Origin: Pseudomonadales bacterium
Lineage (GTDB): Bacteria; Pseudomonadota; Gammaproteobacteria; Pseudomonadales; Azotimanducaceae
DNA length: 64,000 bases
Assembly (NCBI GenBank): GCA_028279305.1
Contig: JANQOA010000368.1
Coordinates: 1 to 64,000, forward strand
Direction: 5' to 3'
The notes under the pieces: generated by a model
Told to the model about the DNA's origin: nothing
Seen by the model: only the letters and a program-made list of their open reading frames with translations
Database searches by the model: none
Program-made: the position numbers and the translations under genes
Shown: positions 1 to 8,844 of the stretch, piece after piece
How the letters are laid out: each line of letters opens with the position of its first letter
Position numbering within the stretch: the first letter of the stretch is position 1

Positions 1-756
1 GGCTTGACGGACGGCACCCCCGGGACGCGCGGCTCCGTGCCCCTCCGCACAACCCCGGAAGACGGCTTTGAGTACGAATCCACCCCGGCACGGTTCTGGG
101 GGGCCTCGGGCCTGGCCGGCGTGTGGGCGGAGGCGAATACCCGCGAAGCATTATTTGCCGCGCTGCGGCGCAAAGAGGTGTTCAGCACCAGCGGCCCGTT
201 CATCCAGCTGCGTTTTTTTGCCGGTTACGGGTTTGACGAATCGGTGTTGGCTGCGGAAAACCCGGTACAGCAAGCGGATGCAGGGGGAGTAGCCATGGGC
301 GGTGATCTGCATGCGGCGGACGTACCCAGACCGCCCGGTTTTTTCATTTCCGCACTGGCGGACCCGCACAGCCAGCCGCTGCAACGGCTGCAAATCATCA
401 AAGGATACATCGAGGATGGGGTAGCCCGGGAATGGGTAGCCGACGTGCACTGCGCGGACGATCTGGCTGTGGATGCAGCCACTGCACGCTGTCCGGACAA
501 CGGCGCGCGGGTGGATCTGACAAGCTGCGCCACCCGCGCGGACGCCGGGGATCGAGAGCTGGTCACCTACTGGGAAGATCCCAACTTTGATGCCGCGCAG
601 CCGGCCTTCTATTATGTGCGGGTGCTGGAAAACCCCAGTTGCCGCTGGTCTACCTGGGATGCGGTCCGCAACGGCACGCCGCCCCGCCCCGACATGCCGC
701 CCACCATTCAGGAGCGCGCCTGGTCTTCGCCGATCTGGTACAAGCCAGGCGGCTGA
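1..756 (+). CDS. DUF3604 family protein, C-terminal part (5' end outside window)
   Basis: The reading frame is open from the first base, so the gene begins upstream of the window and only about 250 C-terminal residues are seen. The segment FWGASGLAGVWAEANTRE followed by LRRKEVFSTSGPFIQLRFFA, and the ending RAWSSPIWYKPGG, are typical of the C-terminal part of DUF3604 proteins, which are usually 600-700 residues long and exported. Their biochemical role is unknown; they are frequent near TonB receptors in marine proteobacteria. The TGA stop at 754-756 directly abuts the stop codon of the convergent TonB receptor gene with no base between them, so no room is left for a separate terminator. Confidence 0.85.
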   Translation, partial: GLTDGTPGTRGSVPLRTTPEDGFEYESTPARFWGASGLAGVWAEANTREALFAALRRKEVFSTSGPFIQLRFFAGYGFDESVLAAENPVQQADAGGVAMGGDLHAADVPRPPGFFISALADPHSQPLQRLQIIKGYIEDGVAREWVADVHCADDLAVDAATARCPDNGARVDLTSCATRADAGDRELVTYWEDPNFDAAQPAFYYVRVLENPSCRWSTWDAVRNGTPPRPDMPPTIQERAWSSPIWYKPGG

Positions 757-2985
757 TTACAAACTGTAGCGCAGACCCGCGCCTATCTGGCGGCGCGGGC
801 CGCGGTCACCCAGATCACAGCAGCCGGTGGCAAAAGCGCTGTGGTAGTACGCCTCGTCCAGCAGGTTACGCGCGAACAGGCGAAGCCCCCAATGCTGCGC
901 CCACCTGAACCCGACGCTGGCATTAAACAAGCGGTGCGCACTTACCCCAATCGAATTTACTTCATTGGTCATAAAGCCGGAAGTAAAGGCGTAGTCAAGG
1001 TGGACATCTATGCCTACCTCACCTACGCGGCCTGTAGCGCCAATCTGCAGCGATGCGCTCCAATCAGGAGTGTCCGTTAACCGCAGGCGTTTTGCCCGCT
1101 CCGGGTCCGGCACCCCGTCACCGTCCACGTCCAGCCCGTCAAAAGATTGATAGCCGGCCCACATGCGTCCGAGGCTGGCGTTCACAGTCAGGTACGACAG
1201 CGGGCGCCATTCAGCTTCAAGTTCTACACCCTGAATAGTCGCTTCCGCTGCGTTCAATATAGCCTGATTGCCGTCATCACCAATCACCGTTTTCTGCAGA
1301 TCGTCATAAACGTTATGAAAGCCTGTCAGGTTCACGCTCACGGCATGACGCCGCCACTTCGATTTGTAGCCAACCTCATAAGCCGTCACGTTTTCCGCTT
1401 CGTAAGGCCCTACCGCTGCCGGCAATACCGCACGGATATTGTAGCCGCCGCTGCGAAACCCGCGGCTCACGGATGCATACAGATTAGACTCGTCGTTAAC
1501 AAACCATTGTACGGCTGCTCGAGGCACCCAGTTGCGCCAGGTGTGGCTGTCTTGGAAGGTGGGGACGCAGGAGCTGAAGCCGTCCGGGCAGGGCGCCGGG
1601 CTGACTCTGGAGCGCTGGGCAAAGTCCGCTTCCTTACGTTCCCGGTTGTAACGTACGCCGGCGCCCACCCGCAGGCGGTTGGTTATATCAACGTCAGAAT
1701 AGGCGTACACCGATAAACTGGTATGCTGCAGATCGCTGGCGCTCCATTCTTCAACAAAGCGGCCAATGGCGGGCTGCGTGAACCGATGTTCCTGATAGTC
1801 AATGTTCTGCTTGAAAAAGTAAGCCCCCGTGGTGGTGGCCCAGCGGCTGCCGCTGCTATTAAATACCAGTTCCTGGCTGATCTGGCGCTGTCCGATGGCC
1901 GTGTCGTCAAGCAATGCAAAAACGCTGAAAGGTGAGCCGTCAACATCTGAAGCCACTTCCTGGTGATATTCGCGGTAAGCGGTAACGGATTTAAGCGCGC
2001 CGTTGGCAAGATTGTGATCCACCGTGAGGATGGCATGCTGCCAGTCACCATCAGTTCGCGGGGTATAGTTCAGAGACAATTCATCTTCCGCCGGCGGCGG
2101 TACGTCCGGGTGCTGCGCGTAGAGTTGTTCGACCACATCATCCGTACCGCTGAGCAGAGCTCGCCGCGGACCCACCGTGTTGGTAGAGCGGCCGTCTTCC
2201 AGGCGCAGTACCGCTTGAGTGCCGCCGCCCCGCCAGCGCAGACTGGGTTTTATCACGGTGAGATCCGCCGCCCCGATATCAGCCCCGATGGACCCCGCGG
2301 TTGGCGCGATATTGCGGAAACTGCCGTCCTGACGGGTAGTGTGTACAGTCAAACGTCCGGCCCAGCGGTTGCCGCGCCCGAGACCACCGGTGACGGTTGC
2401 CCCAAGGCTGCGCAGATTATTGTTGCCAATCTTTACGTCGGCGGCTAACGCCGGCTCAAACTCAGGCGGCCGGCTGTGCAATGAAACCACGCCGGCGGTG
2501 GTGCTGTGCCCGTACAGCGTGCCCTGGGGTCCACGCATAACTTCCACGGACGCCAGGTCCACCAGATCGGTGACCACCCCCGCGCTGGTGCCCAGATACA
2601 CCCCATCCACAAACACGCCAACGGCGGGCTCATCAGAAATCACGCTGCCGTTCAGCCCCATACCGCGAATGTAGAAGTTTGCCAGGTGTGGCACCGTTGT
2701 CTGCGGGCTGAGGCGCACGTTGGGTTGCCAATAGCCTACCTGCTGCAAACCCTCAGCAGCACGCTGCTCAAGCAGGCTGCCGTCTATCGCAGCTATGCTG
2801 ACGGGAATGTCCTGCACAGCCTGCGCGCGTTTCTGCGCGTAAGTAACAATTTCCTCTATCGGCTGCGGATATGAACCGTCTTCAACACCGCGGGCATCCG
2901 CGGCGCGGGCAGAACCCGGCAGAAGGTGGCTGATGAACAGCAGCGTAAAGCACAGCAAGTTGGAAAACTGTGGAAAACCAGACAA
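757..2985 (-). CDS. TonB-dependent outer membrane receptor
   Basis: This 742-residue protein has an N-terminal hydrophobic signal peptide (about residues 8-28, cleaved near GSARA), a TonB-box-like stretch EEIVTYAQKR near residue 45, a plug domain with RGPQGTLYG, and a long beta-barrel that ends RQIGAGLRYSL. It should import a scarce or large substrate across the outer membrane using the TonB/ExbBD system. The start is TTG; GGAG lies about 11 bases upstream. The gene lies 93 bp downstream of the amidohydrolase on the same strand, so the two may be co-transcribed. The substrate cannot be told from sequence; the closest annotation style is the iron-complex/steroid-type receptors common in hydrocarbon-degrading marine bacteria. 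Confidence 0.9.
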   Translation of the reverse strand: MSGFPQFSNLLCFTLLFISHLLPGSARAADARGVEDGSYPQPIEEIVTYAQKRAQAVQDIPVSIAAIDGSLLEQRAAEGLQQVGYWQPNVRLSPQTTVPHLANFYIRGMGLNGSVISDEPAVGVFVDGVYLGTSAGVVTDLVDLASVEVMRGPQGTLYGHSTTAGVVSLHSRPPEFEPALAADVKIGNNNLRSLGATVTGGLGRGNRWAGRLTVHTTRQDGSFRNIAPTAGSIGADIGAADLTVIKPSLRWRGGGTQAVLRLEDGRSTNTVGPRRALLSGTDDVVEQLYAQHPDVPPPAEDELSLNYTPRTDGDWQHAILTVDHNLANGALKSVTAYREYHQEVASDVDGSPFSVFALLDDTAIGQRQISQELVFNSSGSRWATTTGAYFFKQNIDYQEHRFTQPAIGRFVEEWSASDLQHTSLSVYAYSDVDITNRLRVGAGVRYNRERKEADFAQRSRVSPAPCPDGFSSCVPTFQDSHTWRNWVPRAAVQWFVNDESNLYASVSRGFRSGGYNIRAVLPAAVGPYEAENVTAYEVGYKSKWRRHAVSVNLTGFHNVYDDLQKTVIGDDGNQAILNAAEATIQGVELEAEWRPLSYLTVNASLGRMWAGYQSFDGLDVDGDGVPDPERAKRLRLTDTPDWSASLQIGATGRVGEVGIDVHLDYAFTSGFMTNEVNSIGVSAHRLFNASVGFRWAQHWGLRLFARNLLDEAYYHSAFATGCCDLGDRGPRRQIGAGLRYSL

Positions 2986-3078
2986 TTGAGTAGCTCCGAC
3001 TGTAAGGCGCCCAGCGCCCAGGCGCCGCTACTCTGGAGCTTCAGCTACAGTAAGTCTCAACGGAAGGCCAACGAAAAG

Positions 3079-4506
3079 TCAGATACCCAGTTCCGCCCGC
3101 ACTGCATCACTTACAACGGTGCCCTCGAAGAAATCCTTGTTCAAGTGGGTATACAGCCGCGCGGAATGTCCGAATACAAAGTCACGGAAATCATGTTCAT
3201 TCAAGAACTTGTCATCAACCAGCTCATAGGCTTCCTCCAGTACTTCCCGGATATCAGGCACATCCCAGTGGCCCACATCCGAAGAGAAAATTGCATTCAA
3301 CCTGGCGCCATAGCCGTTCAGCCGCGTATCAAACGCCAACGCATTCATCGGGTCGTCAGCCTCACAGCCAAAATAGAAGTTGGGTACAAAGCGGTTACGG
3401 AGATCTTCGCCGCTGCGAACGTCAATGGCTGCCCATTCGTCGATCATCTCCTCCAGCTCATCCGAGCGGCCGAAATCTTCAAGACGCGCCAGGGCCTCAT
3501 CGTGATCCAGGCCTGCAAGAACTTCCTGTCCGTGGCTTTGAAAGAGCGCGCGCATCTGCTCCACATCCAGGCGCCGCGGATCGTAATGCCGCACCGTTTC
3601 GCGGTTGCGCTTTTTCCAGTGGCCAATCAGATCGTTGTACAGGGTCACCGCCCACGCCGTGCCGCCTTCAAGAAAGGCAAACCGCATATCCGGAAAGCGT
3701 CTGGTCACCCCGGCCATGAACAGCGACTTGCAGGTGGCATCGCAGGCCGCGGCAAAATGACCAACATGATTGAACATGTAGTTGTTCGGCGAGTTGCGTG
3801 AACCCCAGCCCATGCCGCCGGAATGAAAAGCGGGCGCAACGCCAAGGTCCTGGCACCTTTGCCAGACCGGATCATAGTTGTACGGTGAATCGATACCCAG
3901 ATGATCAACATAATAAGCCTGCCGGGTATCACCCCCCTGCAGCGCACGGTTAACCAATCCGGCCAGCAGCACGTTTTTATAACCAAGCTCACCCACGGCA
4001 TAGTTCAGTTCAGCGATAGCCTCGTCAGGTGTATGGGTAGGAATGAGTGCAACGGGACTCAGGCGGTCCCGGTAGCGTCTGAAAGCCTGGTGATGATATT
4101 CGTTGATAGCCCGGCACAGCGCGGTGCGCACCTCATCCATCGGCGTGCCCAGAGCCATGAGCCCAACCGTGGGATAAACGATGGCAAAATCGGCGCCGGT
4201 TTCCGCCAGCCGTTCATACATGAGTTTAGGCAGCATTGCGGTGGCGCGGTCCAGGGTATTTTCACTGGGCACCCCCCACCAGGGCGGCCGCACCCGCCGT
4301 TTTGCCAGGCGTTGGTCCGCATTCAGGCGGTACCAACCGTCAGGGAAACCGGTGGCGCTGGAAAAAACCTTGTTGACCAGGTCGCCGCCGGCCAGCCCTT
4401 TGAGACGCTCACGCACCGCGGGCATAAACTCTATGGTATGCCCATCAGCATCAATAACGGGATGGTTGAGCCGCGCGCGGATCTGCTGCGATGTGGATAT
4501 GCTCAT
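3079..4506 (-). CDS. amidohydrolase family protein (ACMSD-like, amidohydrolase_2)
   Basis: The 475-residue protein carries an N-terminal metal-site-like motif VIDADGHTIEF, a central segment with AFHSGGMGWGS and HVGHFAA, and the C-terminal metal-ligand motif FSSDVGHWDVPD expected for the TIM-barrel amidohydrolase_2 group that includes aminocarboxymuconate semialdehyde decarboxylase. Members hydrolyse or decarboxylate cyclic or enolic acids using one Zn or Mn ion. The exact substrate is unknown. It precedes the TonB receptor on the same strand, which fits an import-plus-catabolism pair. The AraC remnant and LysR gene lie just upstream on the same strand. Confidence 0.85.
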   Translation of the reverse strand: MSISTSQQIRARLNHPVIDADGHTIEFMPAVRERLKGLAGGDLVNKVFSSATGFPDGWYRLNADQRLAKRRVRPPWWGVPSENTLDRATAMLPKLMYERLAETGADFAIVYPTVGLMALGTPMDEVRTALCRAINEYHHQAFRRYRDRLSPVALIPTHTPDEAIAELNYAVGELGYKNVLLAGLVNRALQGGDTRQAYYVDHLGIDSPYNYDPVWQRCQDLGVAPAFHSGGMGWGSRNSPNNYMFNHVGHFAAACDATCKSLFMAGVTRRFPDMRFAFLEGGTAWAVTLYNDLIGHWKKRNRETVRHYDPRRLDVEQMRALFQSHGQEVLAGLDHDEALARLEDFGRSDELEEMIDEWAAIDVRSGEDLRNRFVPNFYFGCEADDPMNALAFDTRLNGYGARLNAIFSSDVGHWDVPDIREVLEEAYELVDDKFLNEHDFRDFVFGHSARLYTHLNKDFFEGTVVSDAVRAELGI

Positions 4507-4509
4507 CGG

Positions 4510-4683
4510 TTAACCCCCTGCTGTTGAGTTTTGCCGGTACGCTTGCGGCGACATTGCAGTCCAGCACCGGAACGCTTTACGGAACGCCGCGCTGTCATAA
4601 TACCCGAGCGAGGCGGCAATTGACCCCACCGACTGCTTTGACCCCTTCAGCGCCTGGGTCGCCAGCTCGCCCGCTTTAGCGGC
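4510..4683 (-). pseudogene. remnant of an AraC-family regulator (C-terminal HTH only)
   Basis: On the minus strand the frame ending in TAA at 4510-4512 reads ELATQALKGSKQ, then SVGSIAASLGYYDSAAFRKA and FRCWTAMSPQAYRQNS. This is the second helix-turn-helix of an AraC/XylS regulator, with the usual LGYxDxxAFRKAFxxWTxxSPxAYR pattern. About 58 codons remain. The frame runs into a stop two bases before the LysR gene, and there is no start, ligand-binding domain or first helix-turn-helix. This is a 5'-truncated gene, probably cut when the LysR gene was inserted or by a deletion. Confidence 0.75.
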
Positions 4684-4685
4684 TT

Positions 4686-5684
4686 TTAATCACGAACCCG
4701 AATGCCGAACCCGGCCGCGTAACGGTCGGTCATCGACAGAAAGGTTGCCGCCAGCCAGGCCCTGAAGACCTTGATCTTAGGCAACTGGCTGGCGAAATCC
4801 CGGCACACAACCCGGTAGGAATACGGATACTCCAGCGCGTCCGCAGGCACTCTGAGCAACTGCGTGCCGTATCCCGGATACGCCCCCACCAGCGGAAACA
4901 TGCCAAGTACAACACCCAGCCCCTGCCGGGCTGCTTCCAGCGCTGAAACCGTCGAATCGAATGTGTGCACGTTCTGACCCTTGTCAGGTTTAACGCCAAG
5001 ATATTCGAAGTAGCGCTGCCACGAATCCGGCGCCTGCTGCACCTTGATCAAATCCGCTTTGCGCAGATCCCGCGCCCCTTGAATCTTGTGTTTGCGCATA
5101 TAATGCGGTGAACAGACCGGCACACTCCATACCGGGGCTAGCGGCGTGGAGTGCAGGCCCGCATCATCCTGCTGCATGAAGCGCACGCCGACATCCGCTT
5201 CATCCGCGGCAAAATTCACGGCTTGATTGGCGGTGTTGATCTTTAACGTAAACGGCGGGTTGGCGGCTTCAAACTCCGCCATATGCGGGATCAGCAGGGT
5301 GGCCACAATCAGCGGCGGCGCGCTGACCCGGATGGCCGGCTCGTCAGCCTGCCTTTGCAGGGTTCGGGTACCGCGCTTCAAGGCATCGATAGCCGCCTCC
5401 ATGTCCTGCGCGTAGAGCTTTCCCACCGGTGTTAAGGACACCTTCCGCCCAACCCGGGAAAACAACGCCACCCCAGCCTTCCTTTCAATATCCCTGATGG
5501 CATGAGACACCGCGGACGGCGTGCGGTTGAGTTCCGCAGCCGCTTCGGCAAACGAGCCCAGCCGGACAATCGCCTCCAGCGCCGCGATCGCTGAGACCGG
5601 CGGCACGTGGTATGACCAATGGCGCTCTATAGATGAATCTAATTCATCAGTCAAAGATAAGACTCGCTTGTGGCTCAGATGCAC
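4686..5684 (-). CDS. LysR-family transcriptional regulator (GcvA-like)
   Basis: The 332-residue protein has an N-terminal winged helix-turn-helix at about residues 30-90 (SFAEAAAELNRTPSAVSHAI followed by RDIERKAGVALFSR) and a LysR substrate-binding domain behind it (about 110-320). It is divergent from the alcohol dehydrogenase gene at 5785 across a 100-bp gap, the usual arrangement for a LysR regulator and its target. The gap holds a short dyad with GCGC arms at 5723-5726 and 5731-5734, a possible LysR site but not convincing by itself. The protein has about 30 residues before the helix-turn-helix, so an internal start is possible. Confidence 0.9.
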   Translation of the reverse strand: MHLSHKRVLSLTDELDSSIERHWSYHVPPVSAIAALEAIVRLGSFAEAAAELNRTPSAVSHAIRDIERKAGVALFSRVGRKVSLTPVGKLYAQDMEAAIDALKRGTRTLQRQADEPAIRVSAPPLIVATLLIPHMAEFEAANPPFTLKINTANQAVNFAADEADVGVRFMQQDDAGLHSTPLAPVWSVPVCSPHYMRKHKIQGARDLRKADLIKVQQAPDSWQRYFEYLGVKPDKGQNVHTFDSTVSALEAARQGLGVVLGMFPLVGAYPGYGTQLLRVPADALEYPYSYRVVCRDFASQLPKIKVFRAWLAATFLSMTDRYAAGFGIRVRD

Positions 5685-5784
5685 GCAATCATAACATTAA
5701 CTCCCGAACACACATCTACTTCGCGCATAAGCGCATTAACAATAGAAGAAAACTACTCATCGATCATCAAAAGCCGGAAACACC

Positions 5785-6810
5785 ATGAGACAACTGCAAT
5801 ATCACTCCGCCAATTCTCTGATATGGGTAGACGTACCCGCGCCGGAGATTCAGGACAACAGGGATGCCATCGTGAAACCGCTGATGGTGTCCCGCTGCGA
5901 ACTGGATAGATCCATTGCCGGCGGCATGCTGGGTTGGCCCGGAGGGTTTGCCTTCGGCCACGAAATCTACGCTGAAGTTGTTGATGCGGGTGACGGCGTT
6001 GCCCGCTACAAACCGGGCGACCGGGTTGTCGTGCCGTTTCAGATCAGCTGCGGCGCCTGCGGCCGCTGCCGTGCCGGTTTCACCGGTTTGTGCGAAACCG
6101 TACCCTACCGCTCCTCTTACGGGATGGCGCCCCTGTCCGGAGTGGACTACGGCGGCGGTCTTTCCGACCGGGTGCGGGTACCATTTGCCGACCATATGCT
6201 GGTAGCAGCGCCCGACAACATGGAACCCGCCGCAATTGCCGGCGTTGCCGACAATGTTACCAGCGCCTACGCCATGGTGGCGGAGCCGCTGGCCATGTTC
6301 CCCAACGCCAGGGTGCTGATTGTCGGCGGTAATACCGTTGCACTTAACGCCGCCCGCTTCGCCCTGGGGCTGGGCGCGGACAAAGTAGTTCTGGTTGATG
6401 AAGATGCCGAGTCGCTGAAAATTGCGGCGCAGTTCGGTGCTGAAGCAGTACACGCATCTATCGAACCGCAGATGCAGAGTGTCGGCCAATTTCCCGTCAC
6501 CATTGATGCCACCGGCACGGAGGACGGCCTGGCGTTTGCCGTCTACTCCACGGATCACGAGGGTTTCTGTCAAACCGCTTACGGGGGGTTCAGCGAAAAG
6601 ACACCGGTACCTTTGCGGCACATGTACGGCACCAACATCACTTTGAAGATCGCCCGGGTGCACGCCAGAGCCCACATGCCTGAAGTTCTGGCGTTGCTGC
6701 ACAAAGGCTGTGTACACGGGGAGCCGCTAGTGTCCCGGCAGGTACCGTTCTCCGAGGCAGCCGACGCCATGCTGGAACCCGCCCATGGCATGGTGTTTTT
6801 TCCGGACTGA
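5785..6810 (+). CDS. zinc-dependent alcohol dehydrogenase-like protein (MDR superfamily)
   Basis: The 341-residue protein shows the medium-chain dehydrogenase layout. It has catalytic-zinc residues in SRCELD and FGHEIY, a structural zinc cluster CGACGRCRAGFTGLC near residues 90-105, and a Rossmann fold around VLIVGGNTVALNAARFALGLG at about 175-195. It should oxidise an alcohol or reduce an aldehyde/ketone with NAD(P). The ATG follows a weak purine-rich site (GCCGGAAACACC). The nucleotide motif is GGNTVA rather than the classic GxGxxG, a small departure. It is probably regulated by the divergent LysR protein. Confidence 0.85.
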   Translation: MRQLQYHSANSLIWVDVPAPEIQDNRDAIVKPLMVSRCELDRSIAGGMLGWPGGFAFGHEIYAEVVDAGDGVARYKPGDRVVVPFQISCGACGRCRAGFTGLCETVPYRSSYGMAPLSGVDYGGGLSDRVRVPFADHMLVAAPDNMEPAAIAGVADNVTSAYAMVAEPLAMFPNARVLIVGGNTVALNAARFALGLGADKVVLVDEDAESLKIAAQFGAEAVHASIEPQMQSVGQFPVTIDATGTEDGLAFAVYSTDHEGFCQTAYGGFSEKTPVPLRHMYGTNITLKIARVHARAHMPEVLALLHKGCVHGEPLVSRQVPFSEAADAMLEPAHGMVFFPD

Positions 6811-6838
6811 CCTGCGCGGCCGGCGTCCCGCCGGAGGG

Positions 6839-7462
6839 TCACTGTTCGATAGCGCCGAATATATAGGTCCGTACGTAGGTCCGCCGTTCTTCTTCGGACT
6901 CCGTCAGGGCATGCGGGTGAGAGATTAACCAGACATGCTGGTAGGCCATCCACCTAACCGTTTGCTCAAGGTCGATGTCGGGTTTAATCACGTTGCGGGC
7001 GCGGTAGTCTTCAAGTATCGGCACCCAGAGAGACCGGTTGGCTTCCGCAATCTCCGGGGACGCCAGCACCATTTCACCAATGCCGGGAATTTTTGACGGA
7101 TCGAAGGTATTGGCCAGCAACACGTAGCTCAACGCAAGTTCCAGCTCCGCGATGAACATGTCCGTGAGGTTGTCGATGGAAACCCCCTGCCCGTGCATCT
7201 GCCGGATCTTAGGGTGATGGTTGGTACGCATCTCATGGGAAAACAGTGCGGCCAGTAGCTCTTCTTTATTTTTGAATTGTTTATAGACCGTTGAGCGGAC
7301 CACTCCGGCTGCCCGGGCGACGTCTTCCATCGTGATCTTGTTAACCGGCAGCACTTTAAATAAATCCATGGCGGCAAATAACACCCGCTCGCGCATGGAT
7401 TGTGTCTGCTCGTTGGTTTTCAGTGCTTCCATTCCCGGCTCGATGAACTGCTCACGGCCCAT
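6839..7462 (-). CDS. TetR-family transcriptional regulator
   Basis: The 207-residue protein has an N-terminal TetR helix-turn-helix (about residues 22-70) containing KITMEDVARAAGVVRSTVYK and QFKNKEELLAALF, then an all-helical ligand-binding domain. It is divergent from the MpaB-like gene at 7545 across 82 bp that contain an inverted repeat at 7484-7507, a probable operator. An alternative start (MEALKTN) lies at 7432; the upstream ATG at 7462 lacks a clear ribosome-binding site. Confidence 0.9.
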   Translation of the reverse strand: MGREQFIEPGMEALKTNEQTQSMRERVLFAAMDLFKVLPVNKITMEDVARAAGVVRSTVYKQFKNKEELLAALFSHEMRTNHHPKIRQMHGQGVSIDNLTDMFIAELELALSYVLLANTFDPSKIPGIGEMVLASPEIAEANRSLWVPILEDYRARNVIKPDIDLEQTVRWMAYQHVWLISHPHALTESEEERRTYVRTYIFGAIEQ

Positions 7463-7473
7463 TAAACTACGAT

Positions 7474-7502
7474 TTGACTACAAAAGACAATATTAGTATT
7501 TT
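7474..7502 (+). promoter_or_regulatory. sigma-70-type promoter for the MpaB-like gene
   Basis: A -35 hexamer TTGACT (7474-7479) and a -10 hexamer TATTTT (7497-7502) are spaced by 17 bases and point to the gene starting at 7545. The -10 box overlaps the right part of the AAGACAA/TTGTCTT dyad, which suggests repression by the divergent TetR protein. Confidence 0.45.
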
Positions 7503-7507
7503 GTCTT
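7484..7507. promoter_or_regulatory. candidate TetR operator (inverted repeat)
   Basis: The arms AAGACAA (7484-7490) and TTGTCTT (7501-7507) are perfect inverted repeats around a 10-base AT-rich spacer. The dyad sits in the only gap between a TetR gene and its divergent neighbour and overlaps the proposed -10 box of the MpaB-like gene. A 24-bp dyad is a normal size for a TetR-family site. Confidence 0.55.
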
Positions 7508-7544
7508 CACCAGAATCAAAGAAATCGAGGACTCGGGGTCTGCT

Positions 7545-8843
7545 ATGAACATCACGGCTCAAACGACGGTCAAGGGCAGAGATGTGCCGGATGATGTTGT
7601 ACCGGGGCACGCGCTTGGCCGTATCTGTAACCTCGACGAGGCTTACCGCCAGTTTCCCAAAGACCTGGTGGATGAACTCACCAGTCAATGCCTGCAGGCG
7701 GATGAAGTGGCTTACGACGCTTACCTGGAGTTCAAAGACCCCAGCACCAGCAGTAGCTGGCAGATGTTTGAACAAGCCCTGGAACATGGTATTAACAAGG
7801 TCGAAGCACCGGGGCCCGCGCTGCAAAAACTTTTTGCTGATCTGGACCGCAGACCCGCCTGGGTTGACGAAAACCAGTTACGGCGCGGCGCAGTGGCTAT
7901 GTGGCGCGCCGGTGCCCTGGTGCCCATCGTATTTGCCTATTCCACCGTAGCCGCGGGTTTTATCGAACCATCCGGCAGCCGGCCGGTGTTGTTCAGCGGC
8001 CGGCTGATGAACAAAGCGCGCCTGGGACAGCGCCTGCTGGAGAGCTTCCGCTTCATCGCCAACGCCTATACACCCGGCGGCATGGACCGCTTCGAAGCGG
8101 GTTTCAAACTTACCGTCCGGGTCCGCATGATCCATGCCGCGGTCCGCTACGCGGTCGGCCGCACGGCGGAGTGGCGATGGAACGAATGGGGGGTGCCGAT
8201 TAACAACCTGGATGCAATGAACACCCAGGCCGGTCAATTCAGCGTTCAGGTCATCGATTCCCTGGCCAAGGCAGGCATACGTTTGAGCAAACAGGAACGT
8301 GCGGACATATTTGCCCTGACCCGCTATGTGGGTTACGTCATCGGCGTACCCGAACATCTGCTGCACAAAAATGAAGCTGACGCGCGGCAGAAGAACCGGC
8401 TGCATACTCTGCTTGAGAGCCCCGCGGACGACGGCTGCCGCATGATTGTTAACGGCATTGTGGACTATAGCTGCGAAGAGTCTTTCGGCGGCTACGATGT
8501 GCTGCCGCCGTTGCTGGCCAGGCTGATGACGGTGGCGCGGCGCAAGAAGCTGGCCCGTGGCCTGATCTGTTTCTGGCAGCCGCAGTATGTTGAGCAACTG
8601 CACTACAAAAGAGACCTCTGGCGCTTTGCGCTGCCGCTGGTGCGGCCGGTTCTATGGCTCAACGACAAAGTCTCGCGGCTTACGCCCCATAAGGATGCAC
8701 AGCGGGCTGCCGCCGTGCTGCGCGAATTTAACCACGCCATCGCCACAGCCAAAGGTGAACGGTCACTGGCGGATCCTGAGGAAGTCTCTTCCGATGTCTC
8801 CATAAACGCCCACCGCATCGGCGCCTATACAAACGGAGCTTGA
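7545..8843 (+). CDS. oxygenase MpaB-family protein (DUF2236, Lcp-like)
   Basis: The 432-residue protein matches the DUF2236/MpaB family by its order of conserved blocks: RPAWVDENQLRRGA, then GALVPIVFAYSTVAAGFIEP, then FIANAYTPGGM, then VRMIHAAVRY, WNEWGVPINNLD, and YVGYVIGVPEHLL. Family members include latex-clearing protein Lcp, a haem b oxygenase that cleaves polyisoprene, and MpaB, which cleaves a farnesyl side chain. A role in oxidative cleavage of an isoprenoid-like chain is an inference only. The C-terminal 150 residues continue past the core domain. The gene overlaps the next reading frame, which suggests coupled translation with the membrane protein. Confidence 0.75.
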   Translation: MNITAQTTVKGRDVPDDVVPGHALGRICNLDEAYRQFPKDLVDELTSQCLQADEVAYDAYLEFKDPSTSSSWQMFEQALEHGINKVEAPGPALQKLFADLDRRPAWVDENQLRRGAVAMWRAGALVPIVFAYSTVAAGFIEPSGSRPVLFSGRLMNKARLGQRLLESFRFIANAYTPGGMDRFEAGFKLTVRVRMIHAAVRYAVGRTAEWRWNEWGVPINNLDAMNTQAGQFSVQVIDSLAKAGIRLSKQERADIFALTRYVGYVIGVPEHLLHKNEADARQKNRLHTLLESPADDGCRMIVNGIVDYSCEESFGGYDVLPPLLARLMTVARRKKLARGLICFWQPQYVEQLHYKRDLWRFALPLVRPVLWLNDKVSRLTPHKDAQRAAAVLREFNHAIATAKGERSLADPEEVSSDVSINAHRIGAYTNGA

Positions 8844-8844
8844 A

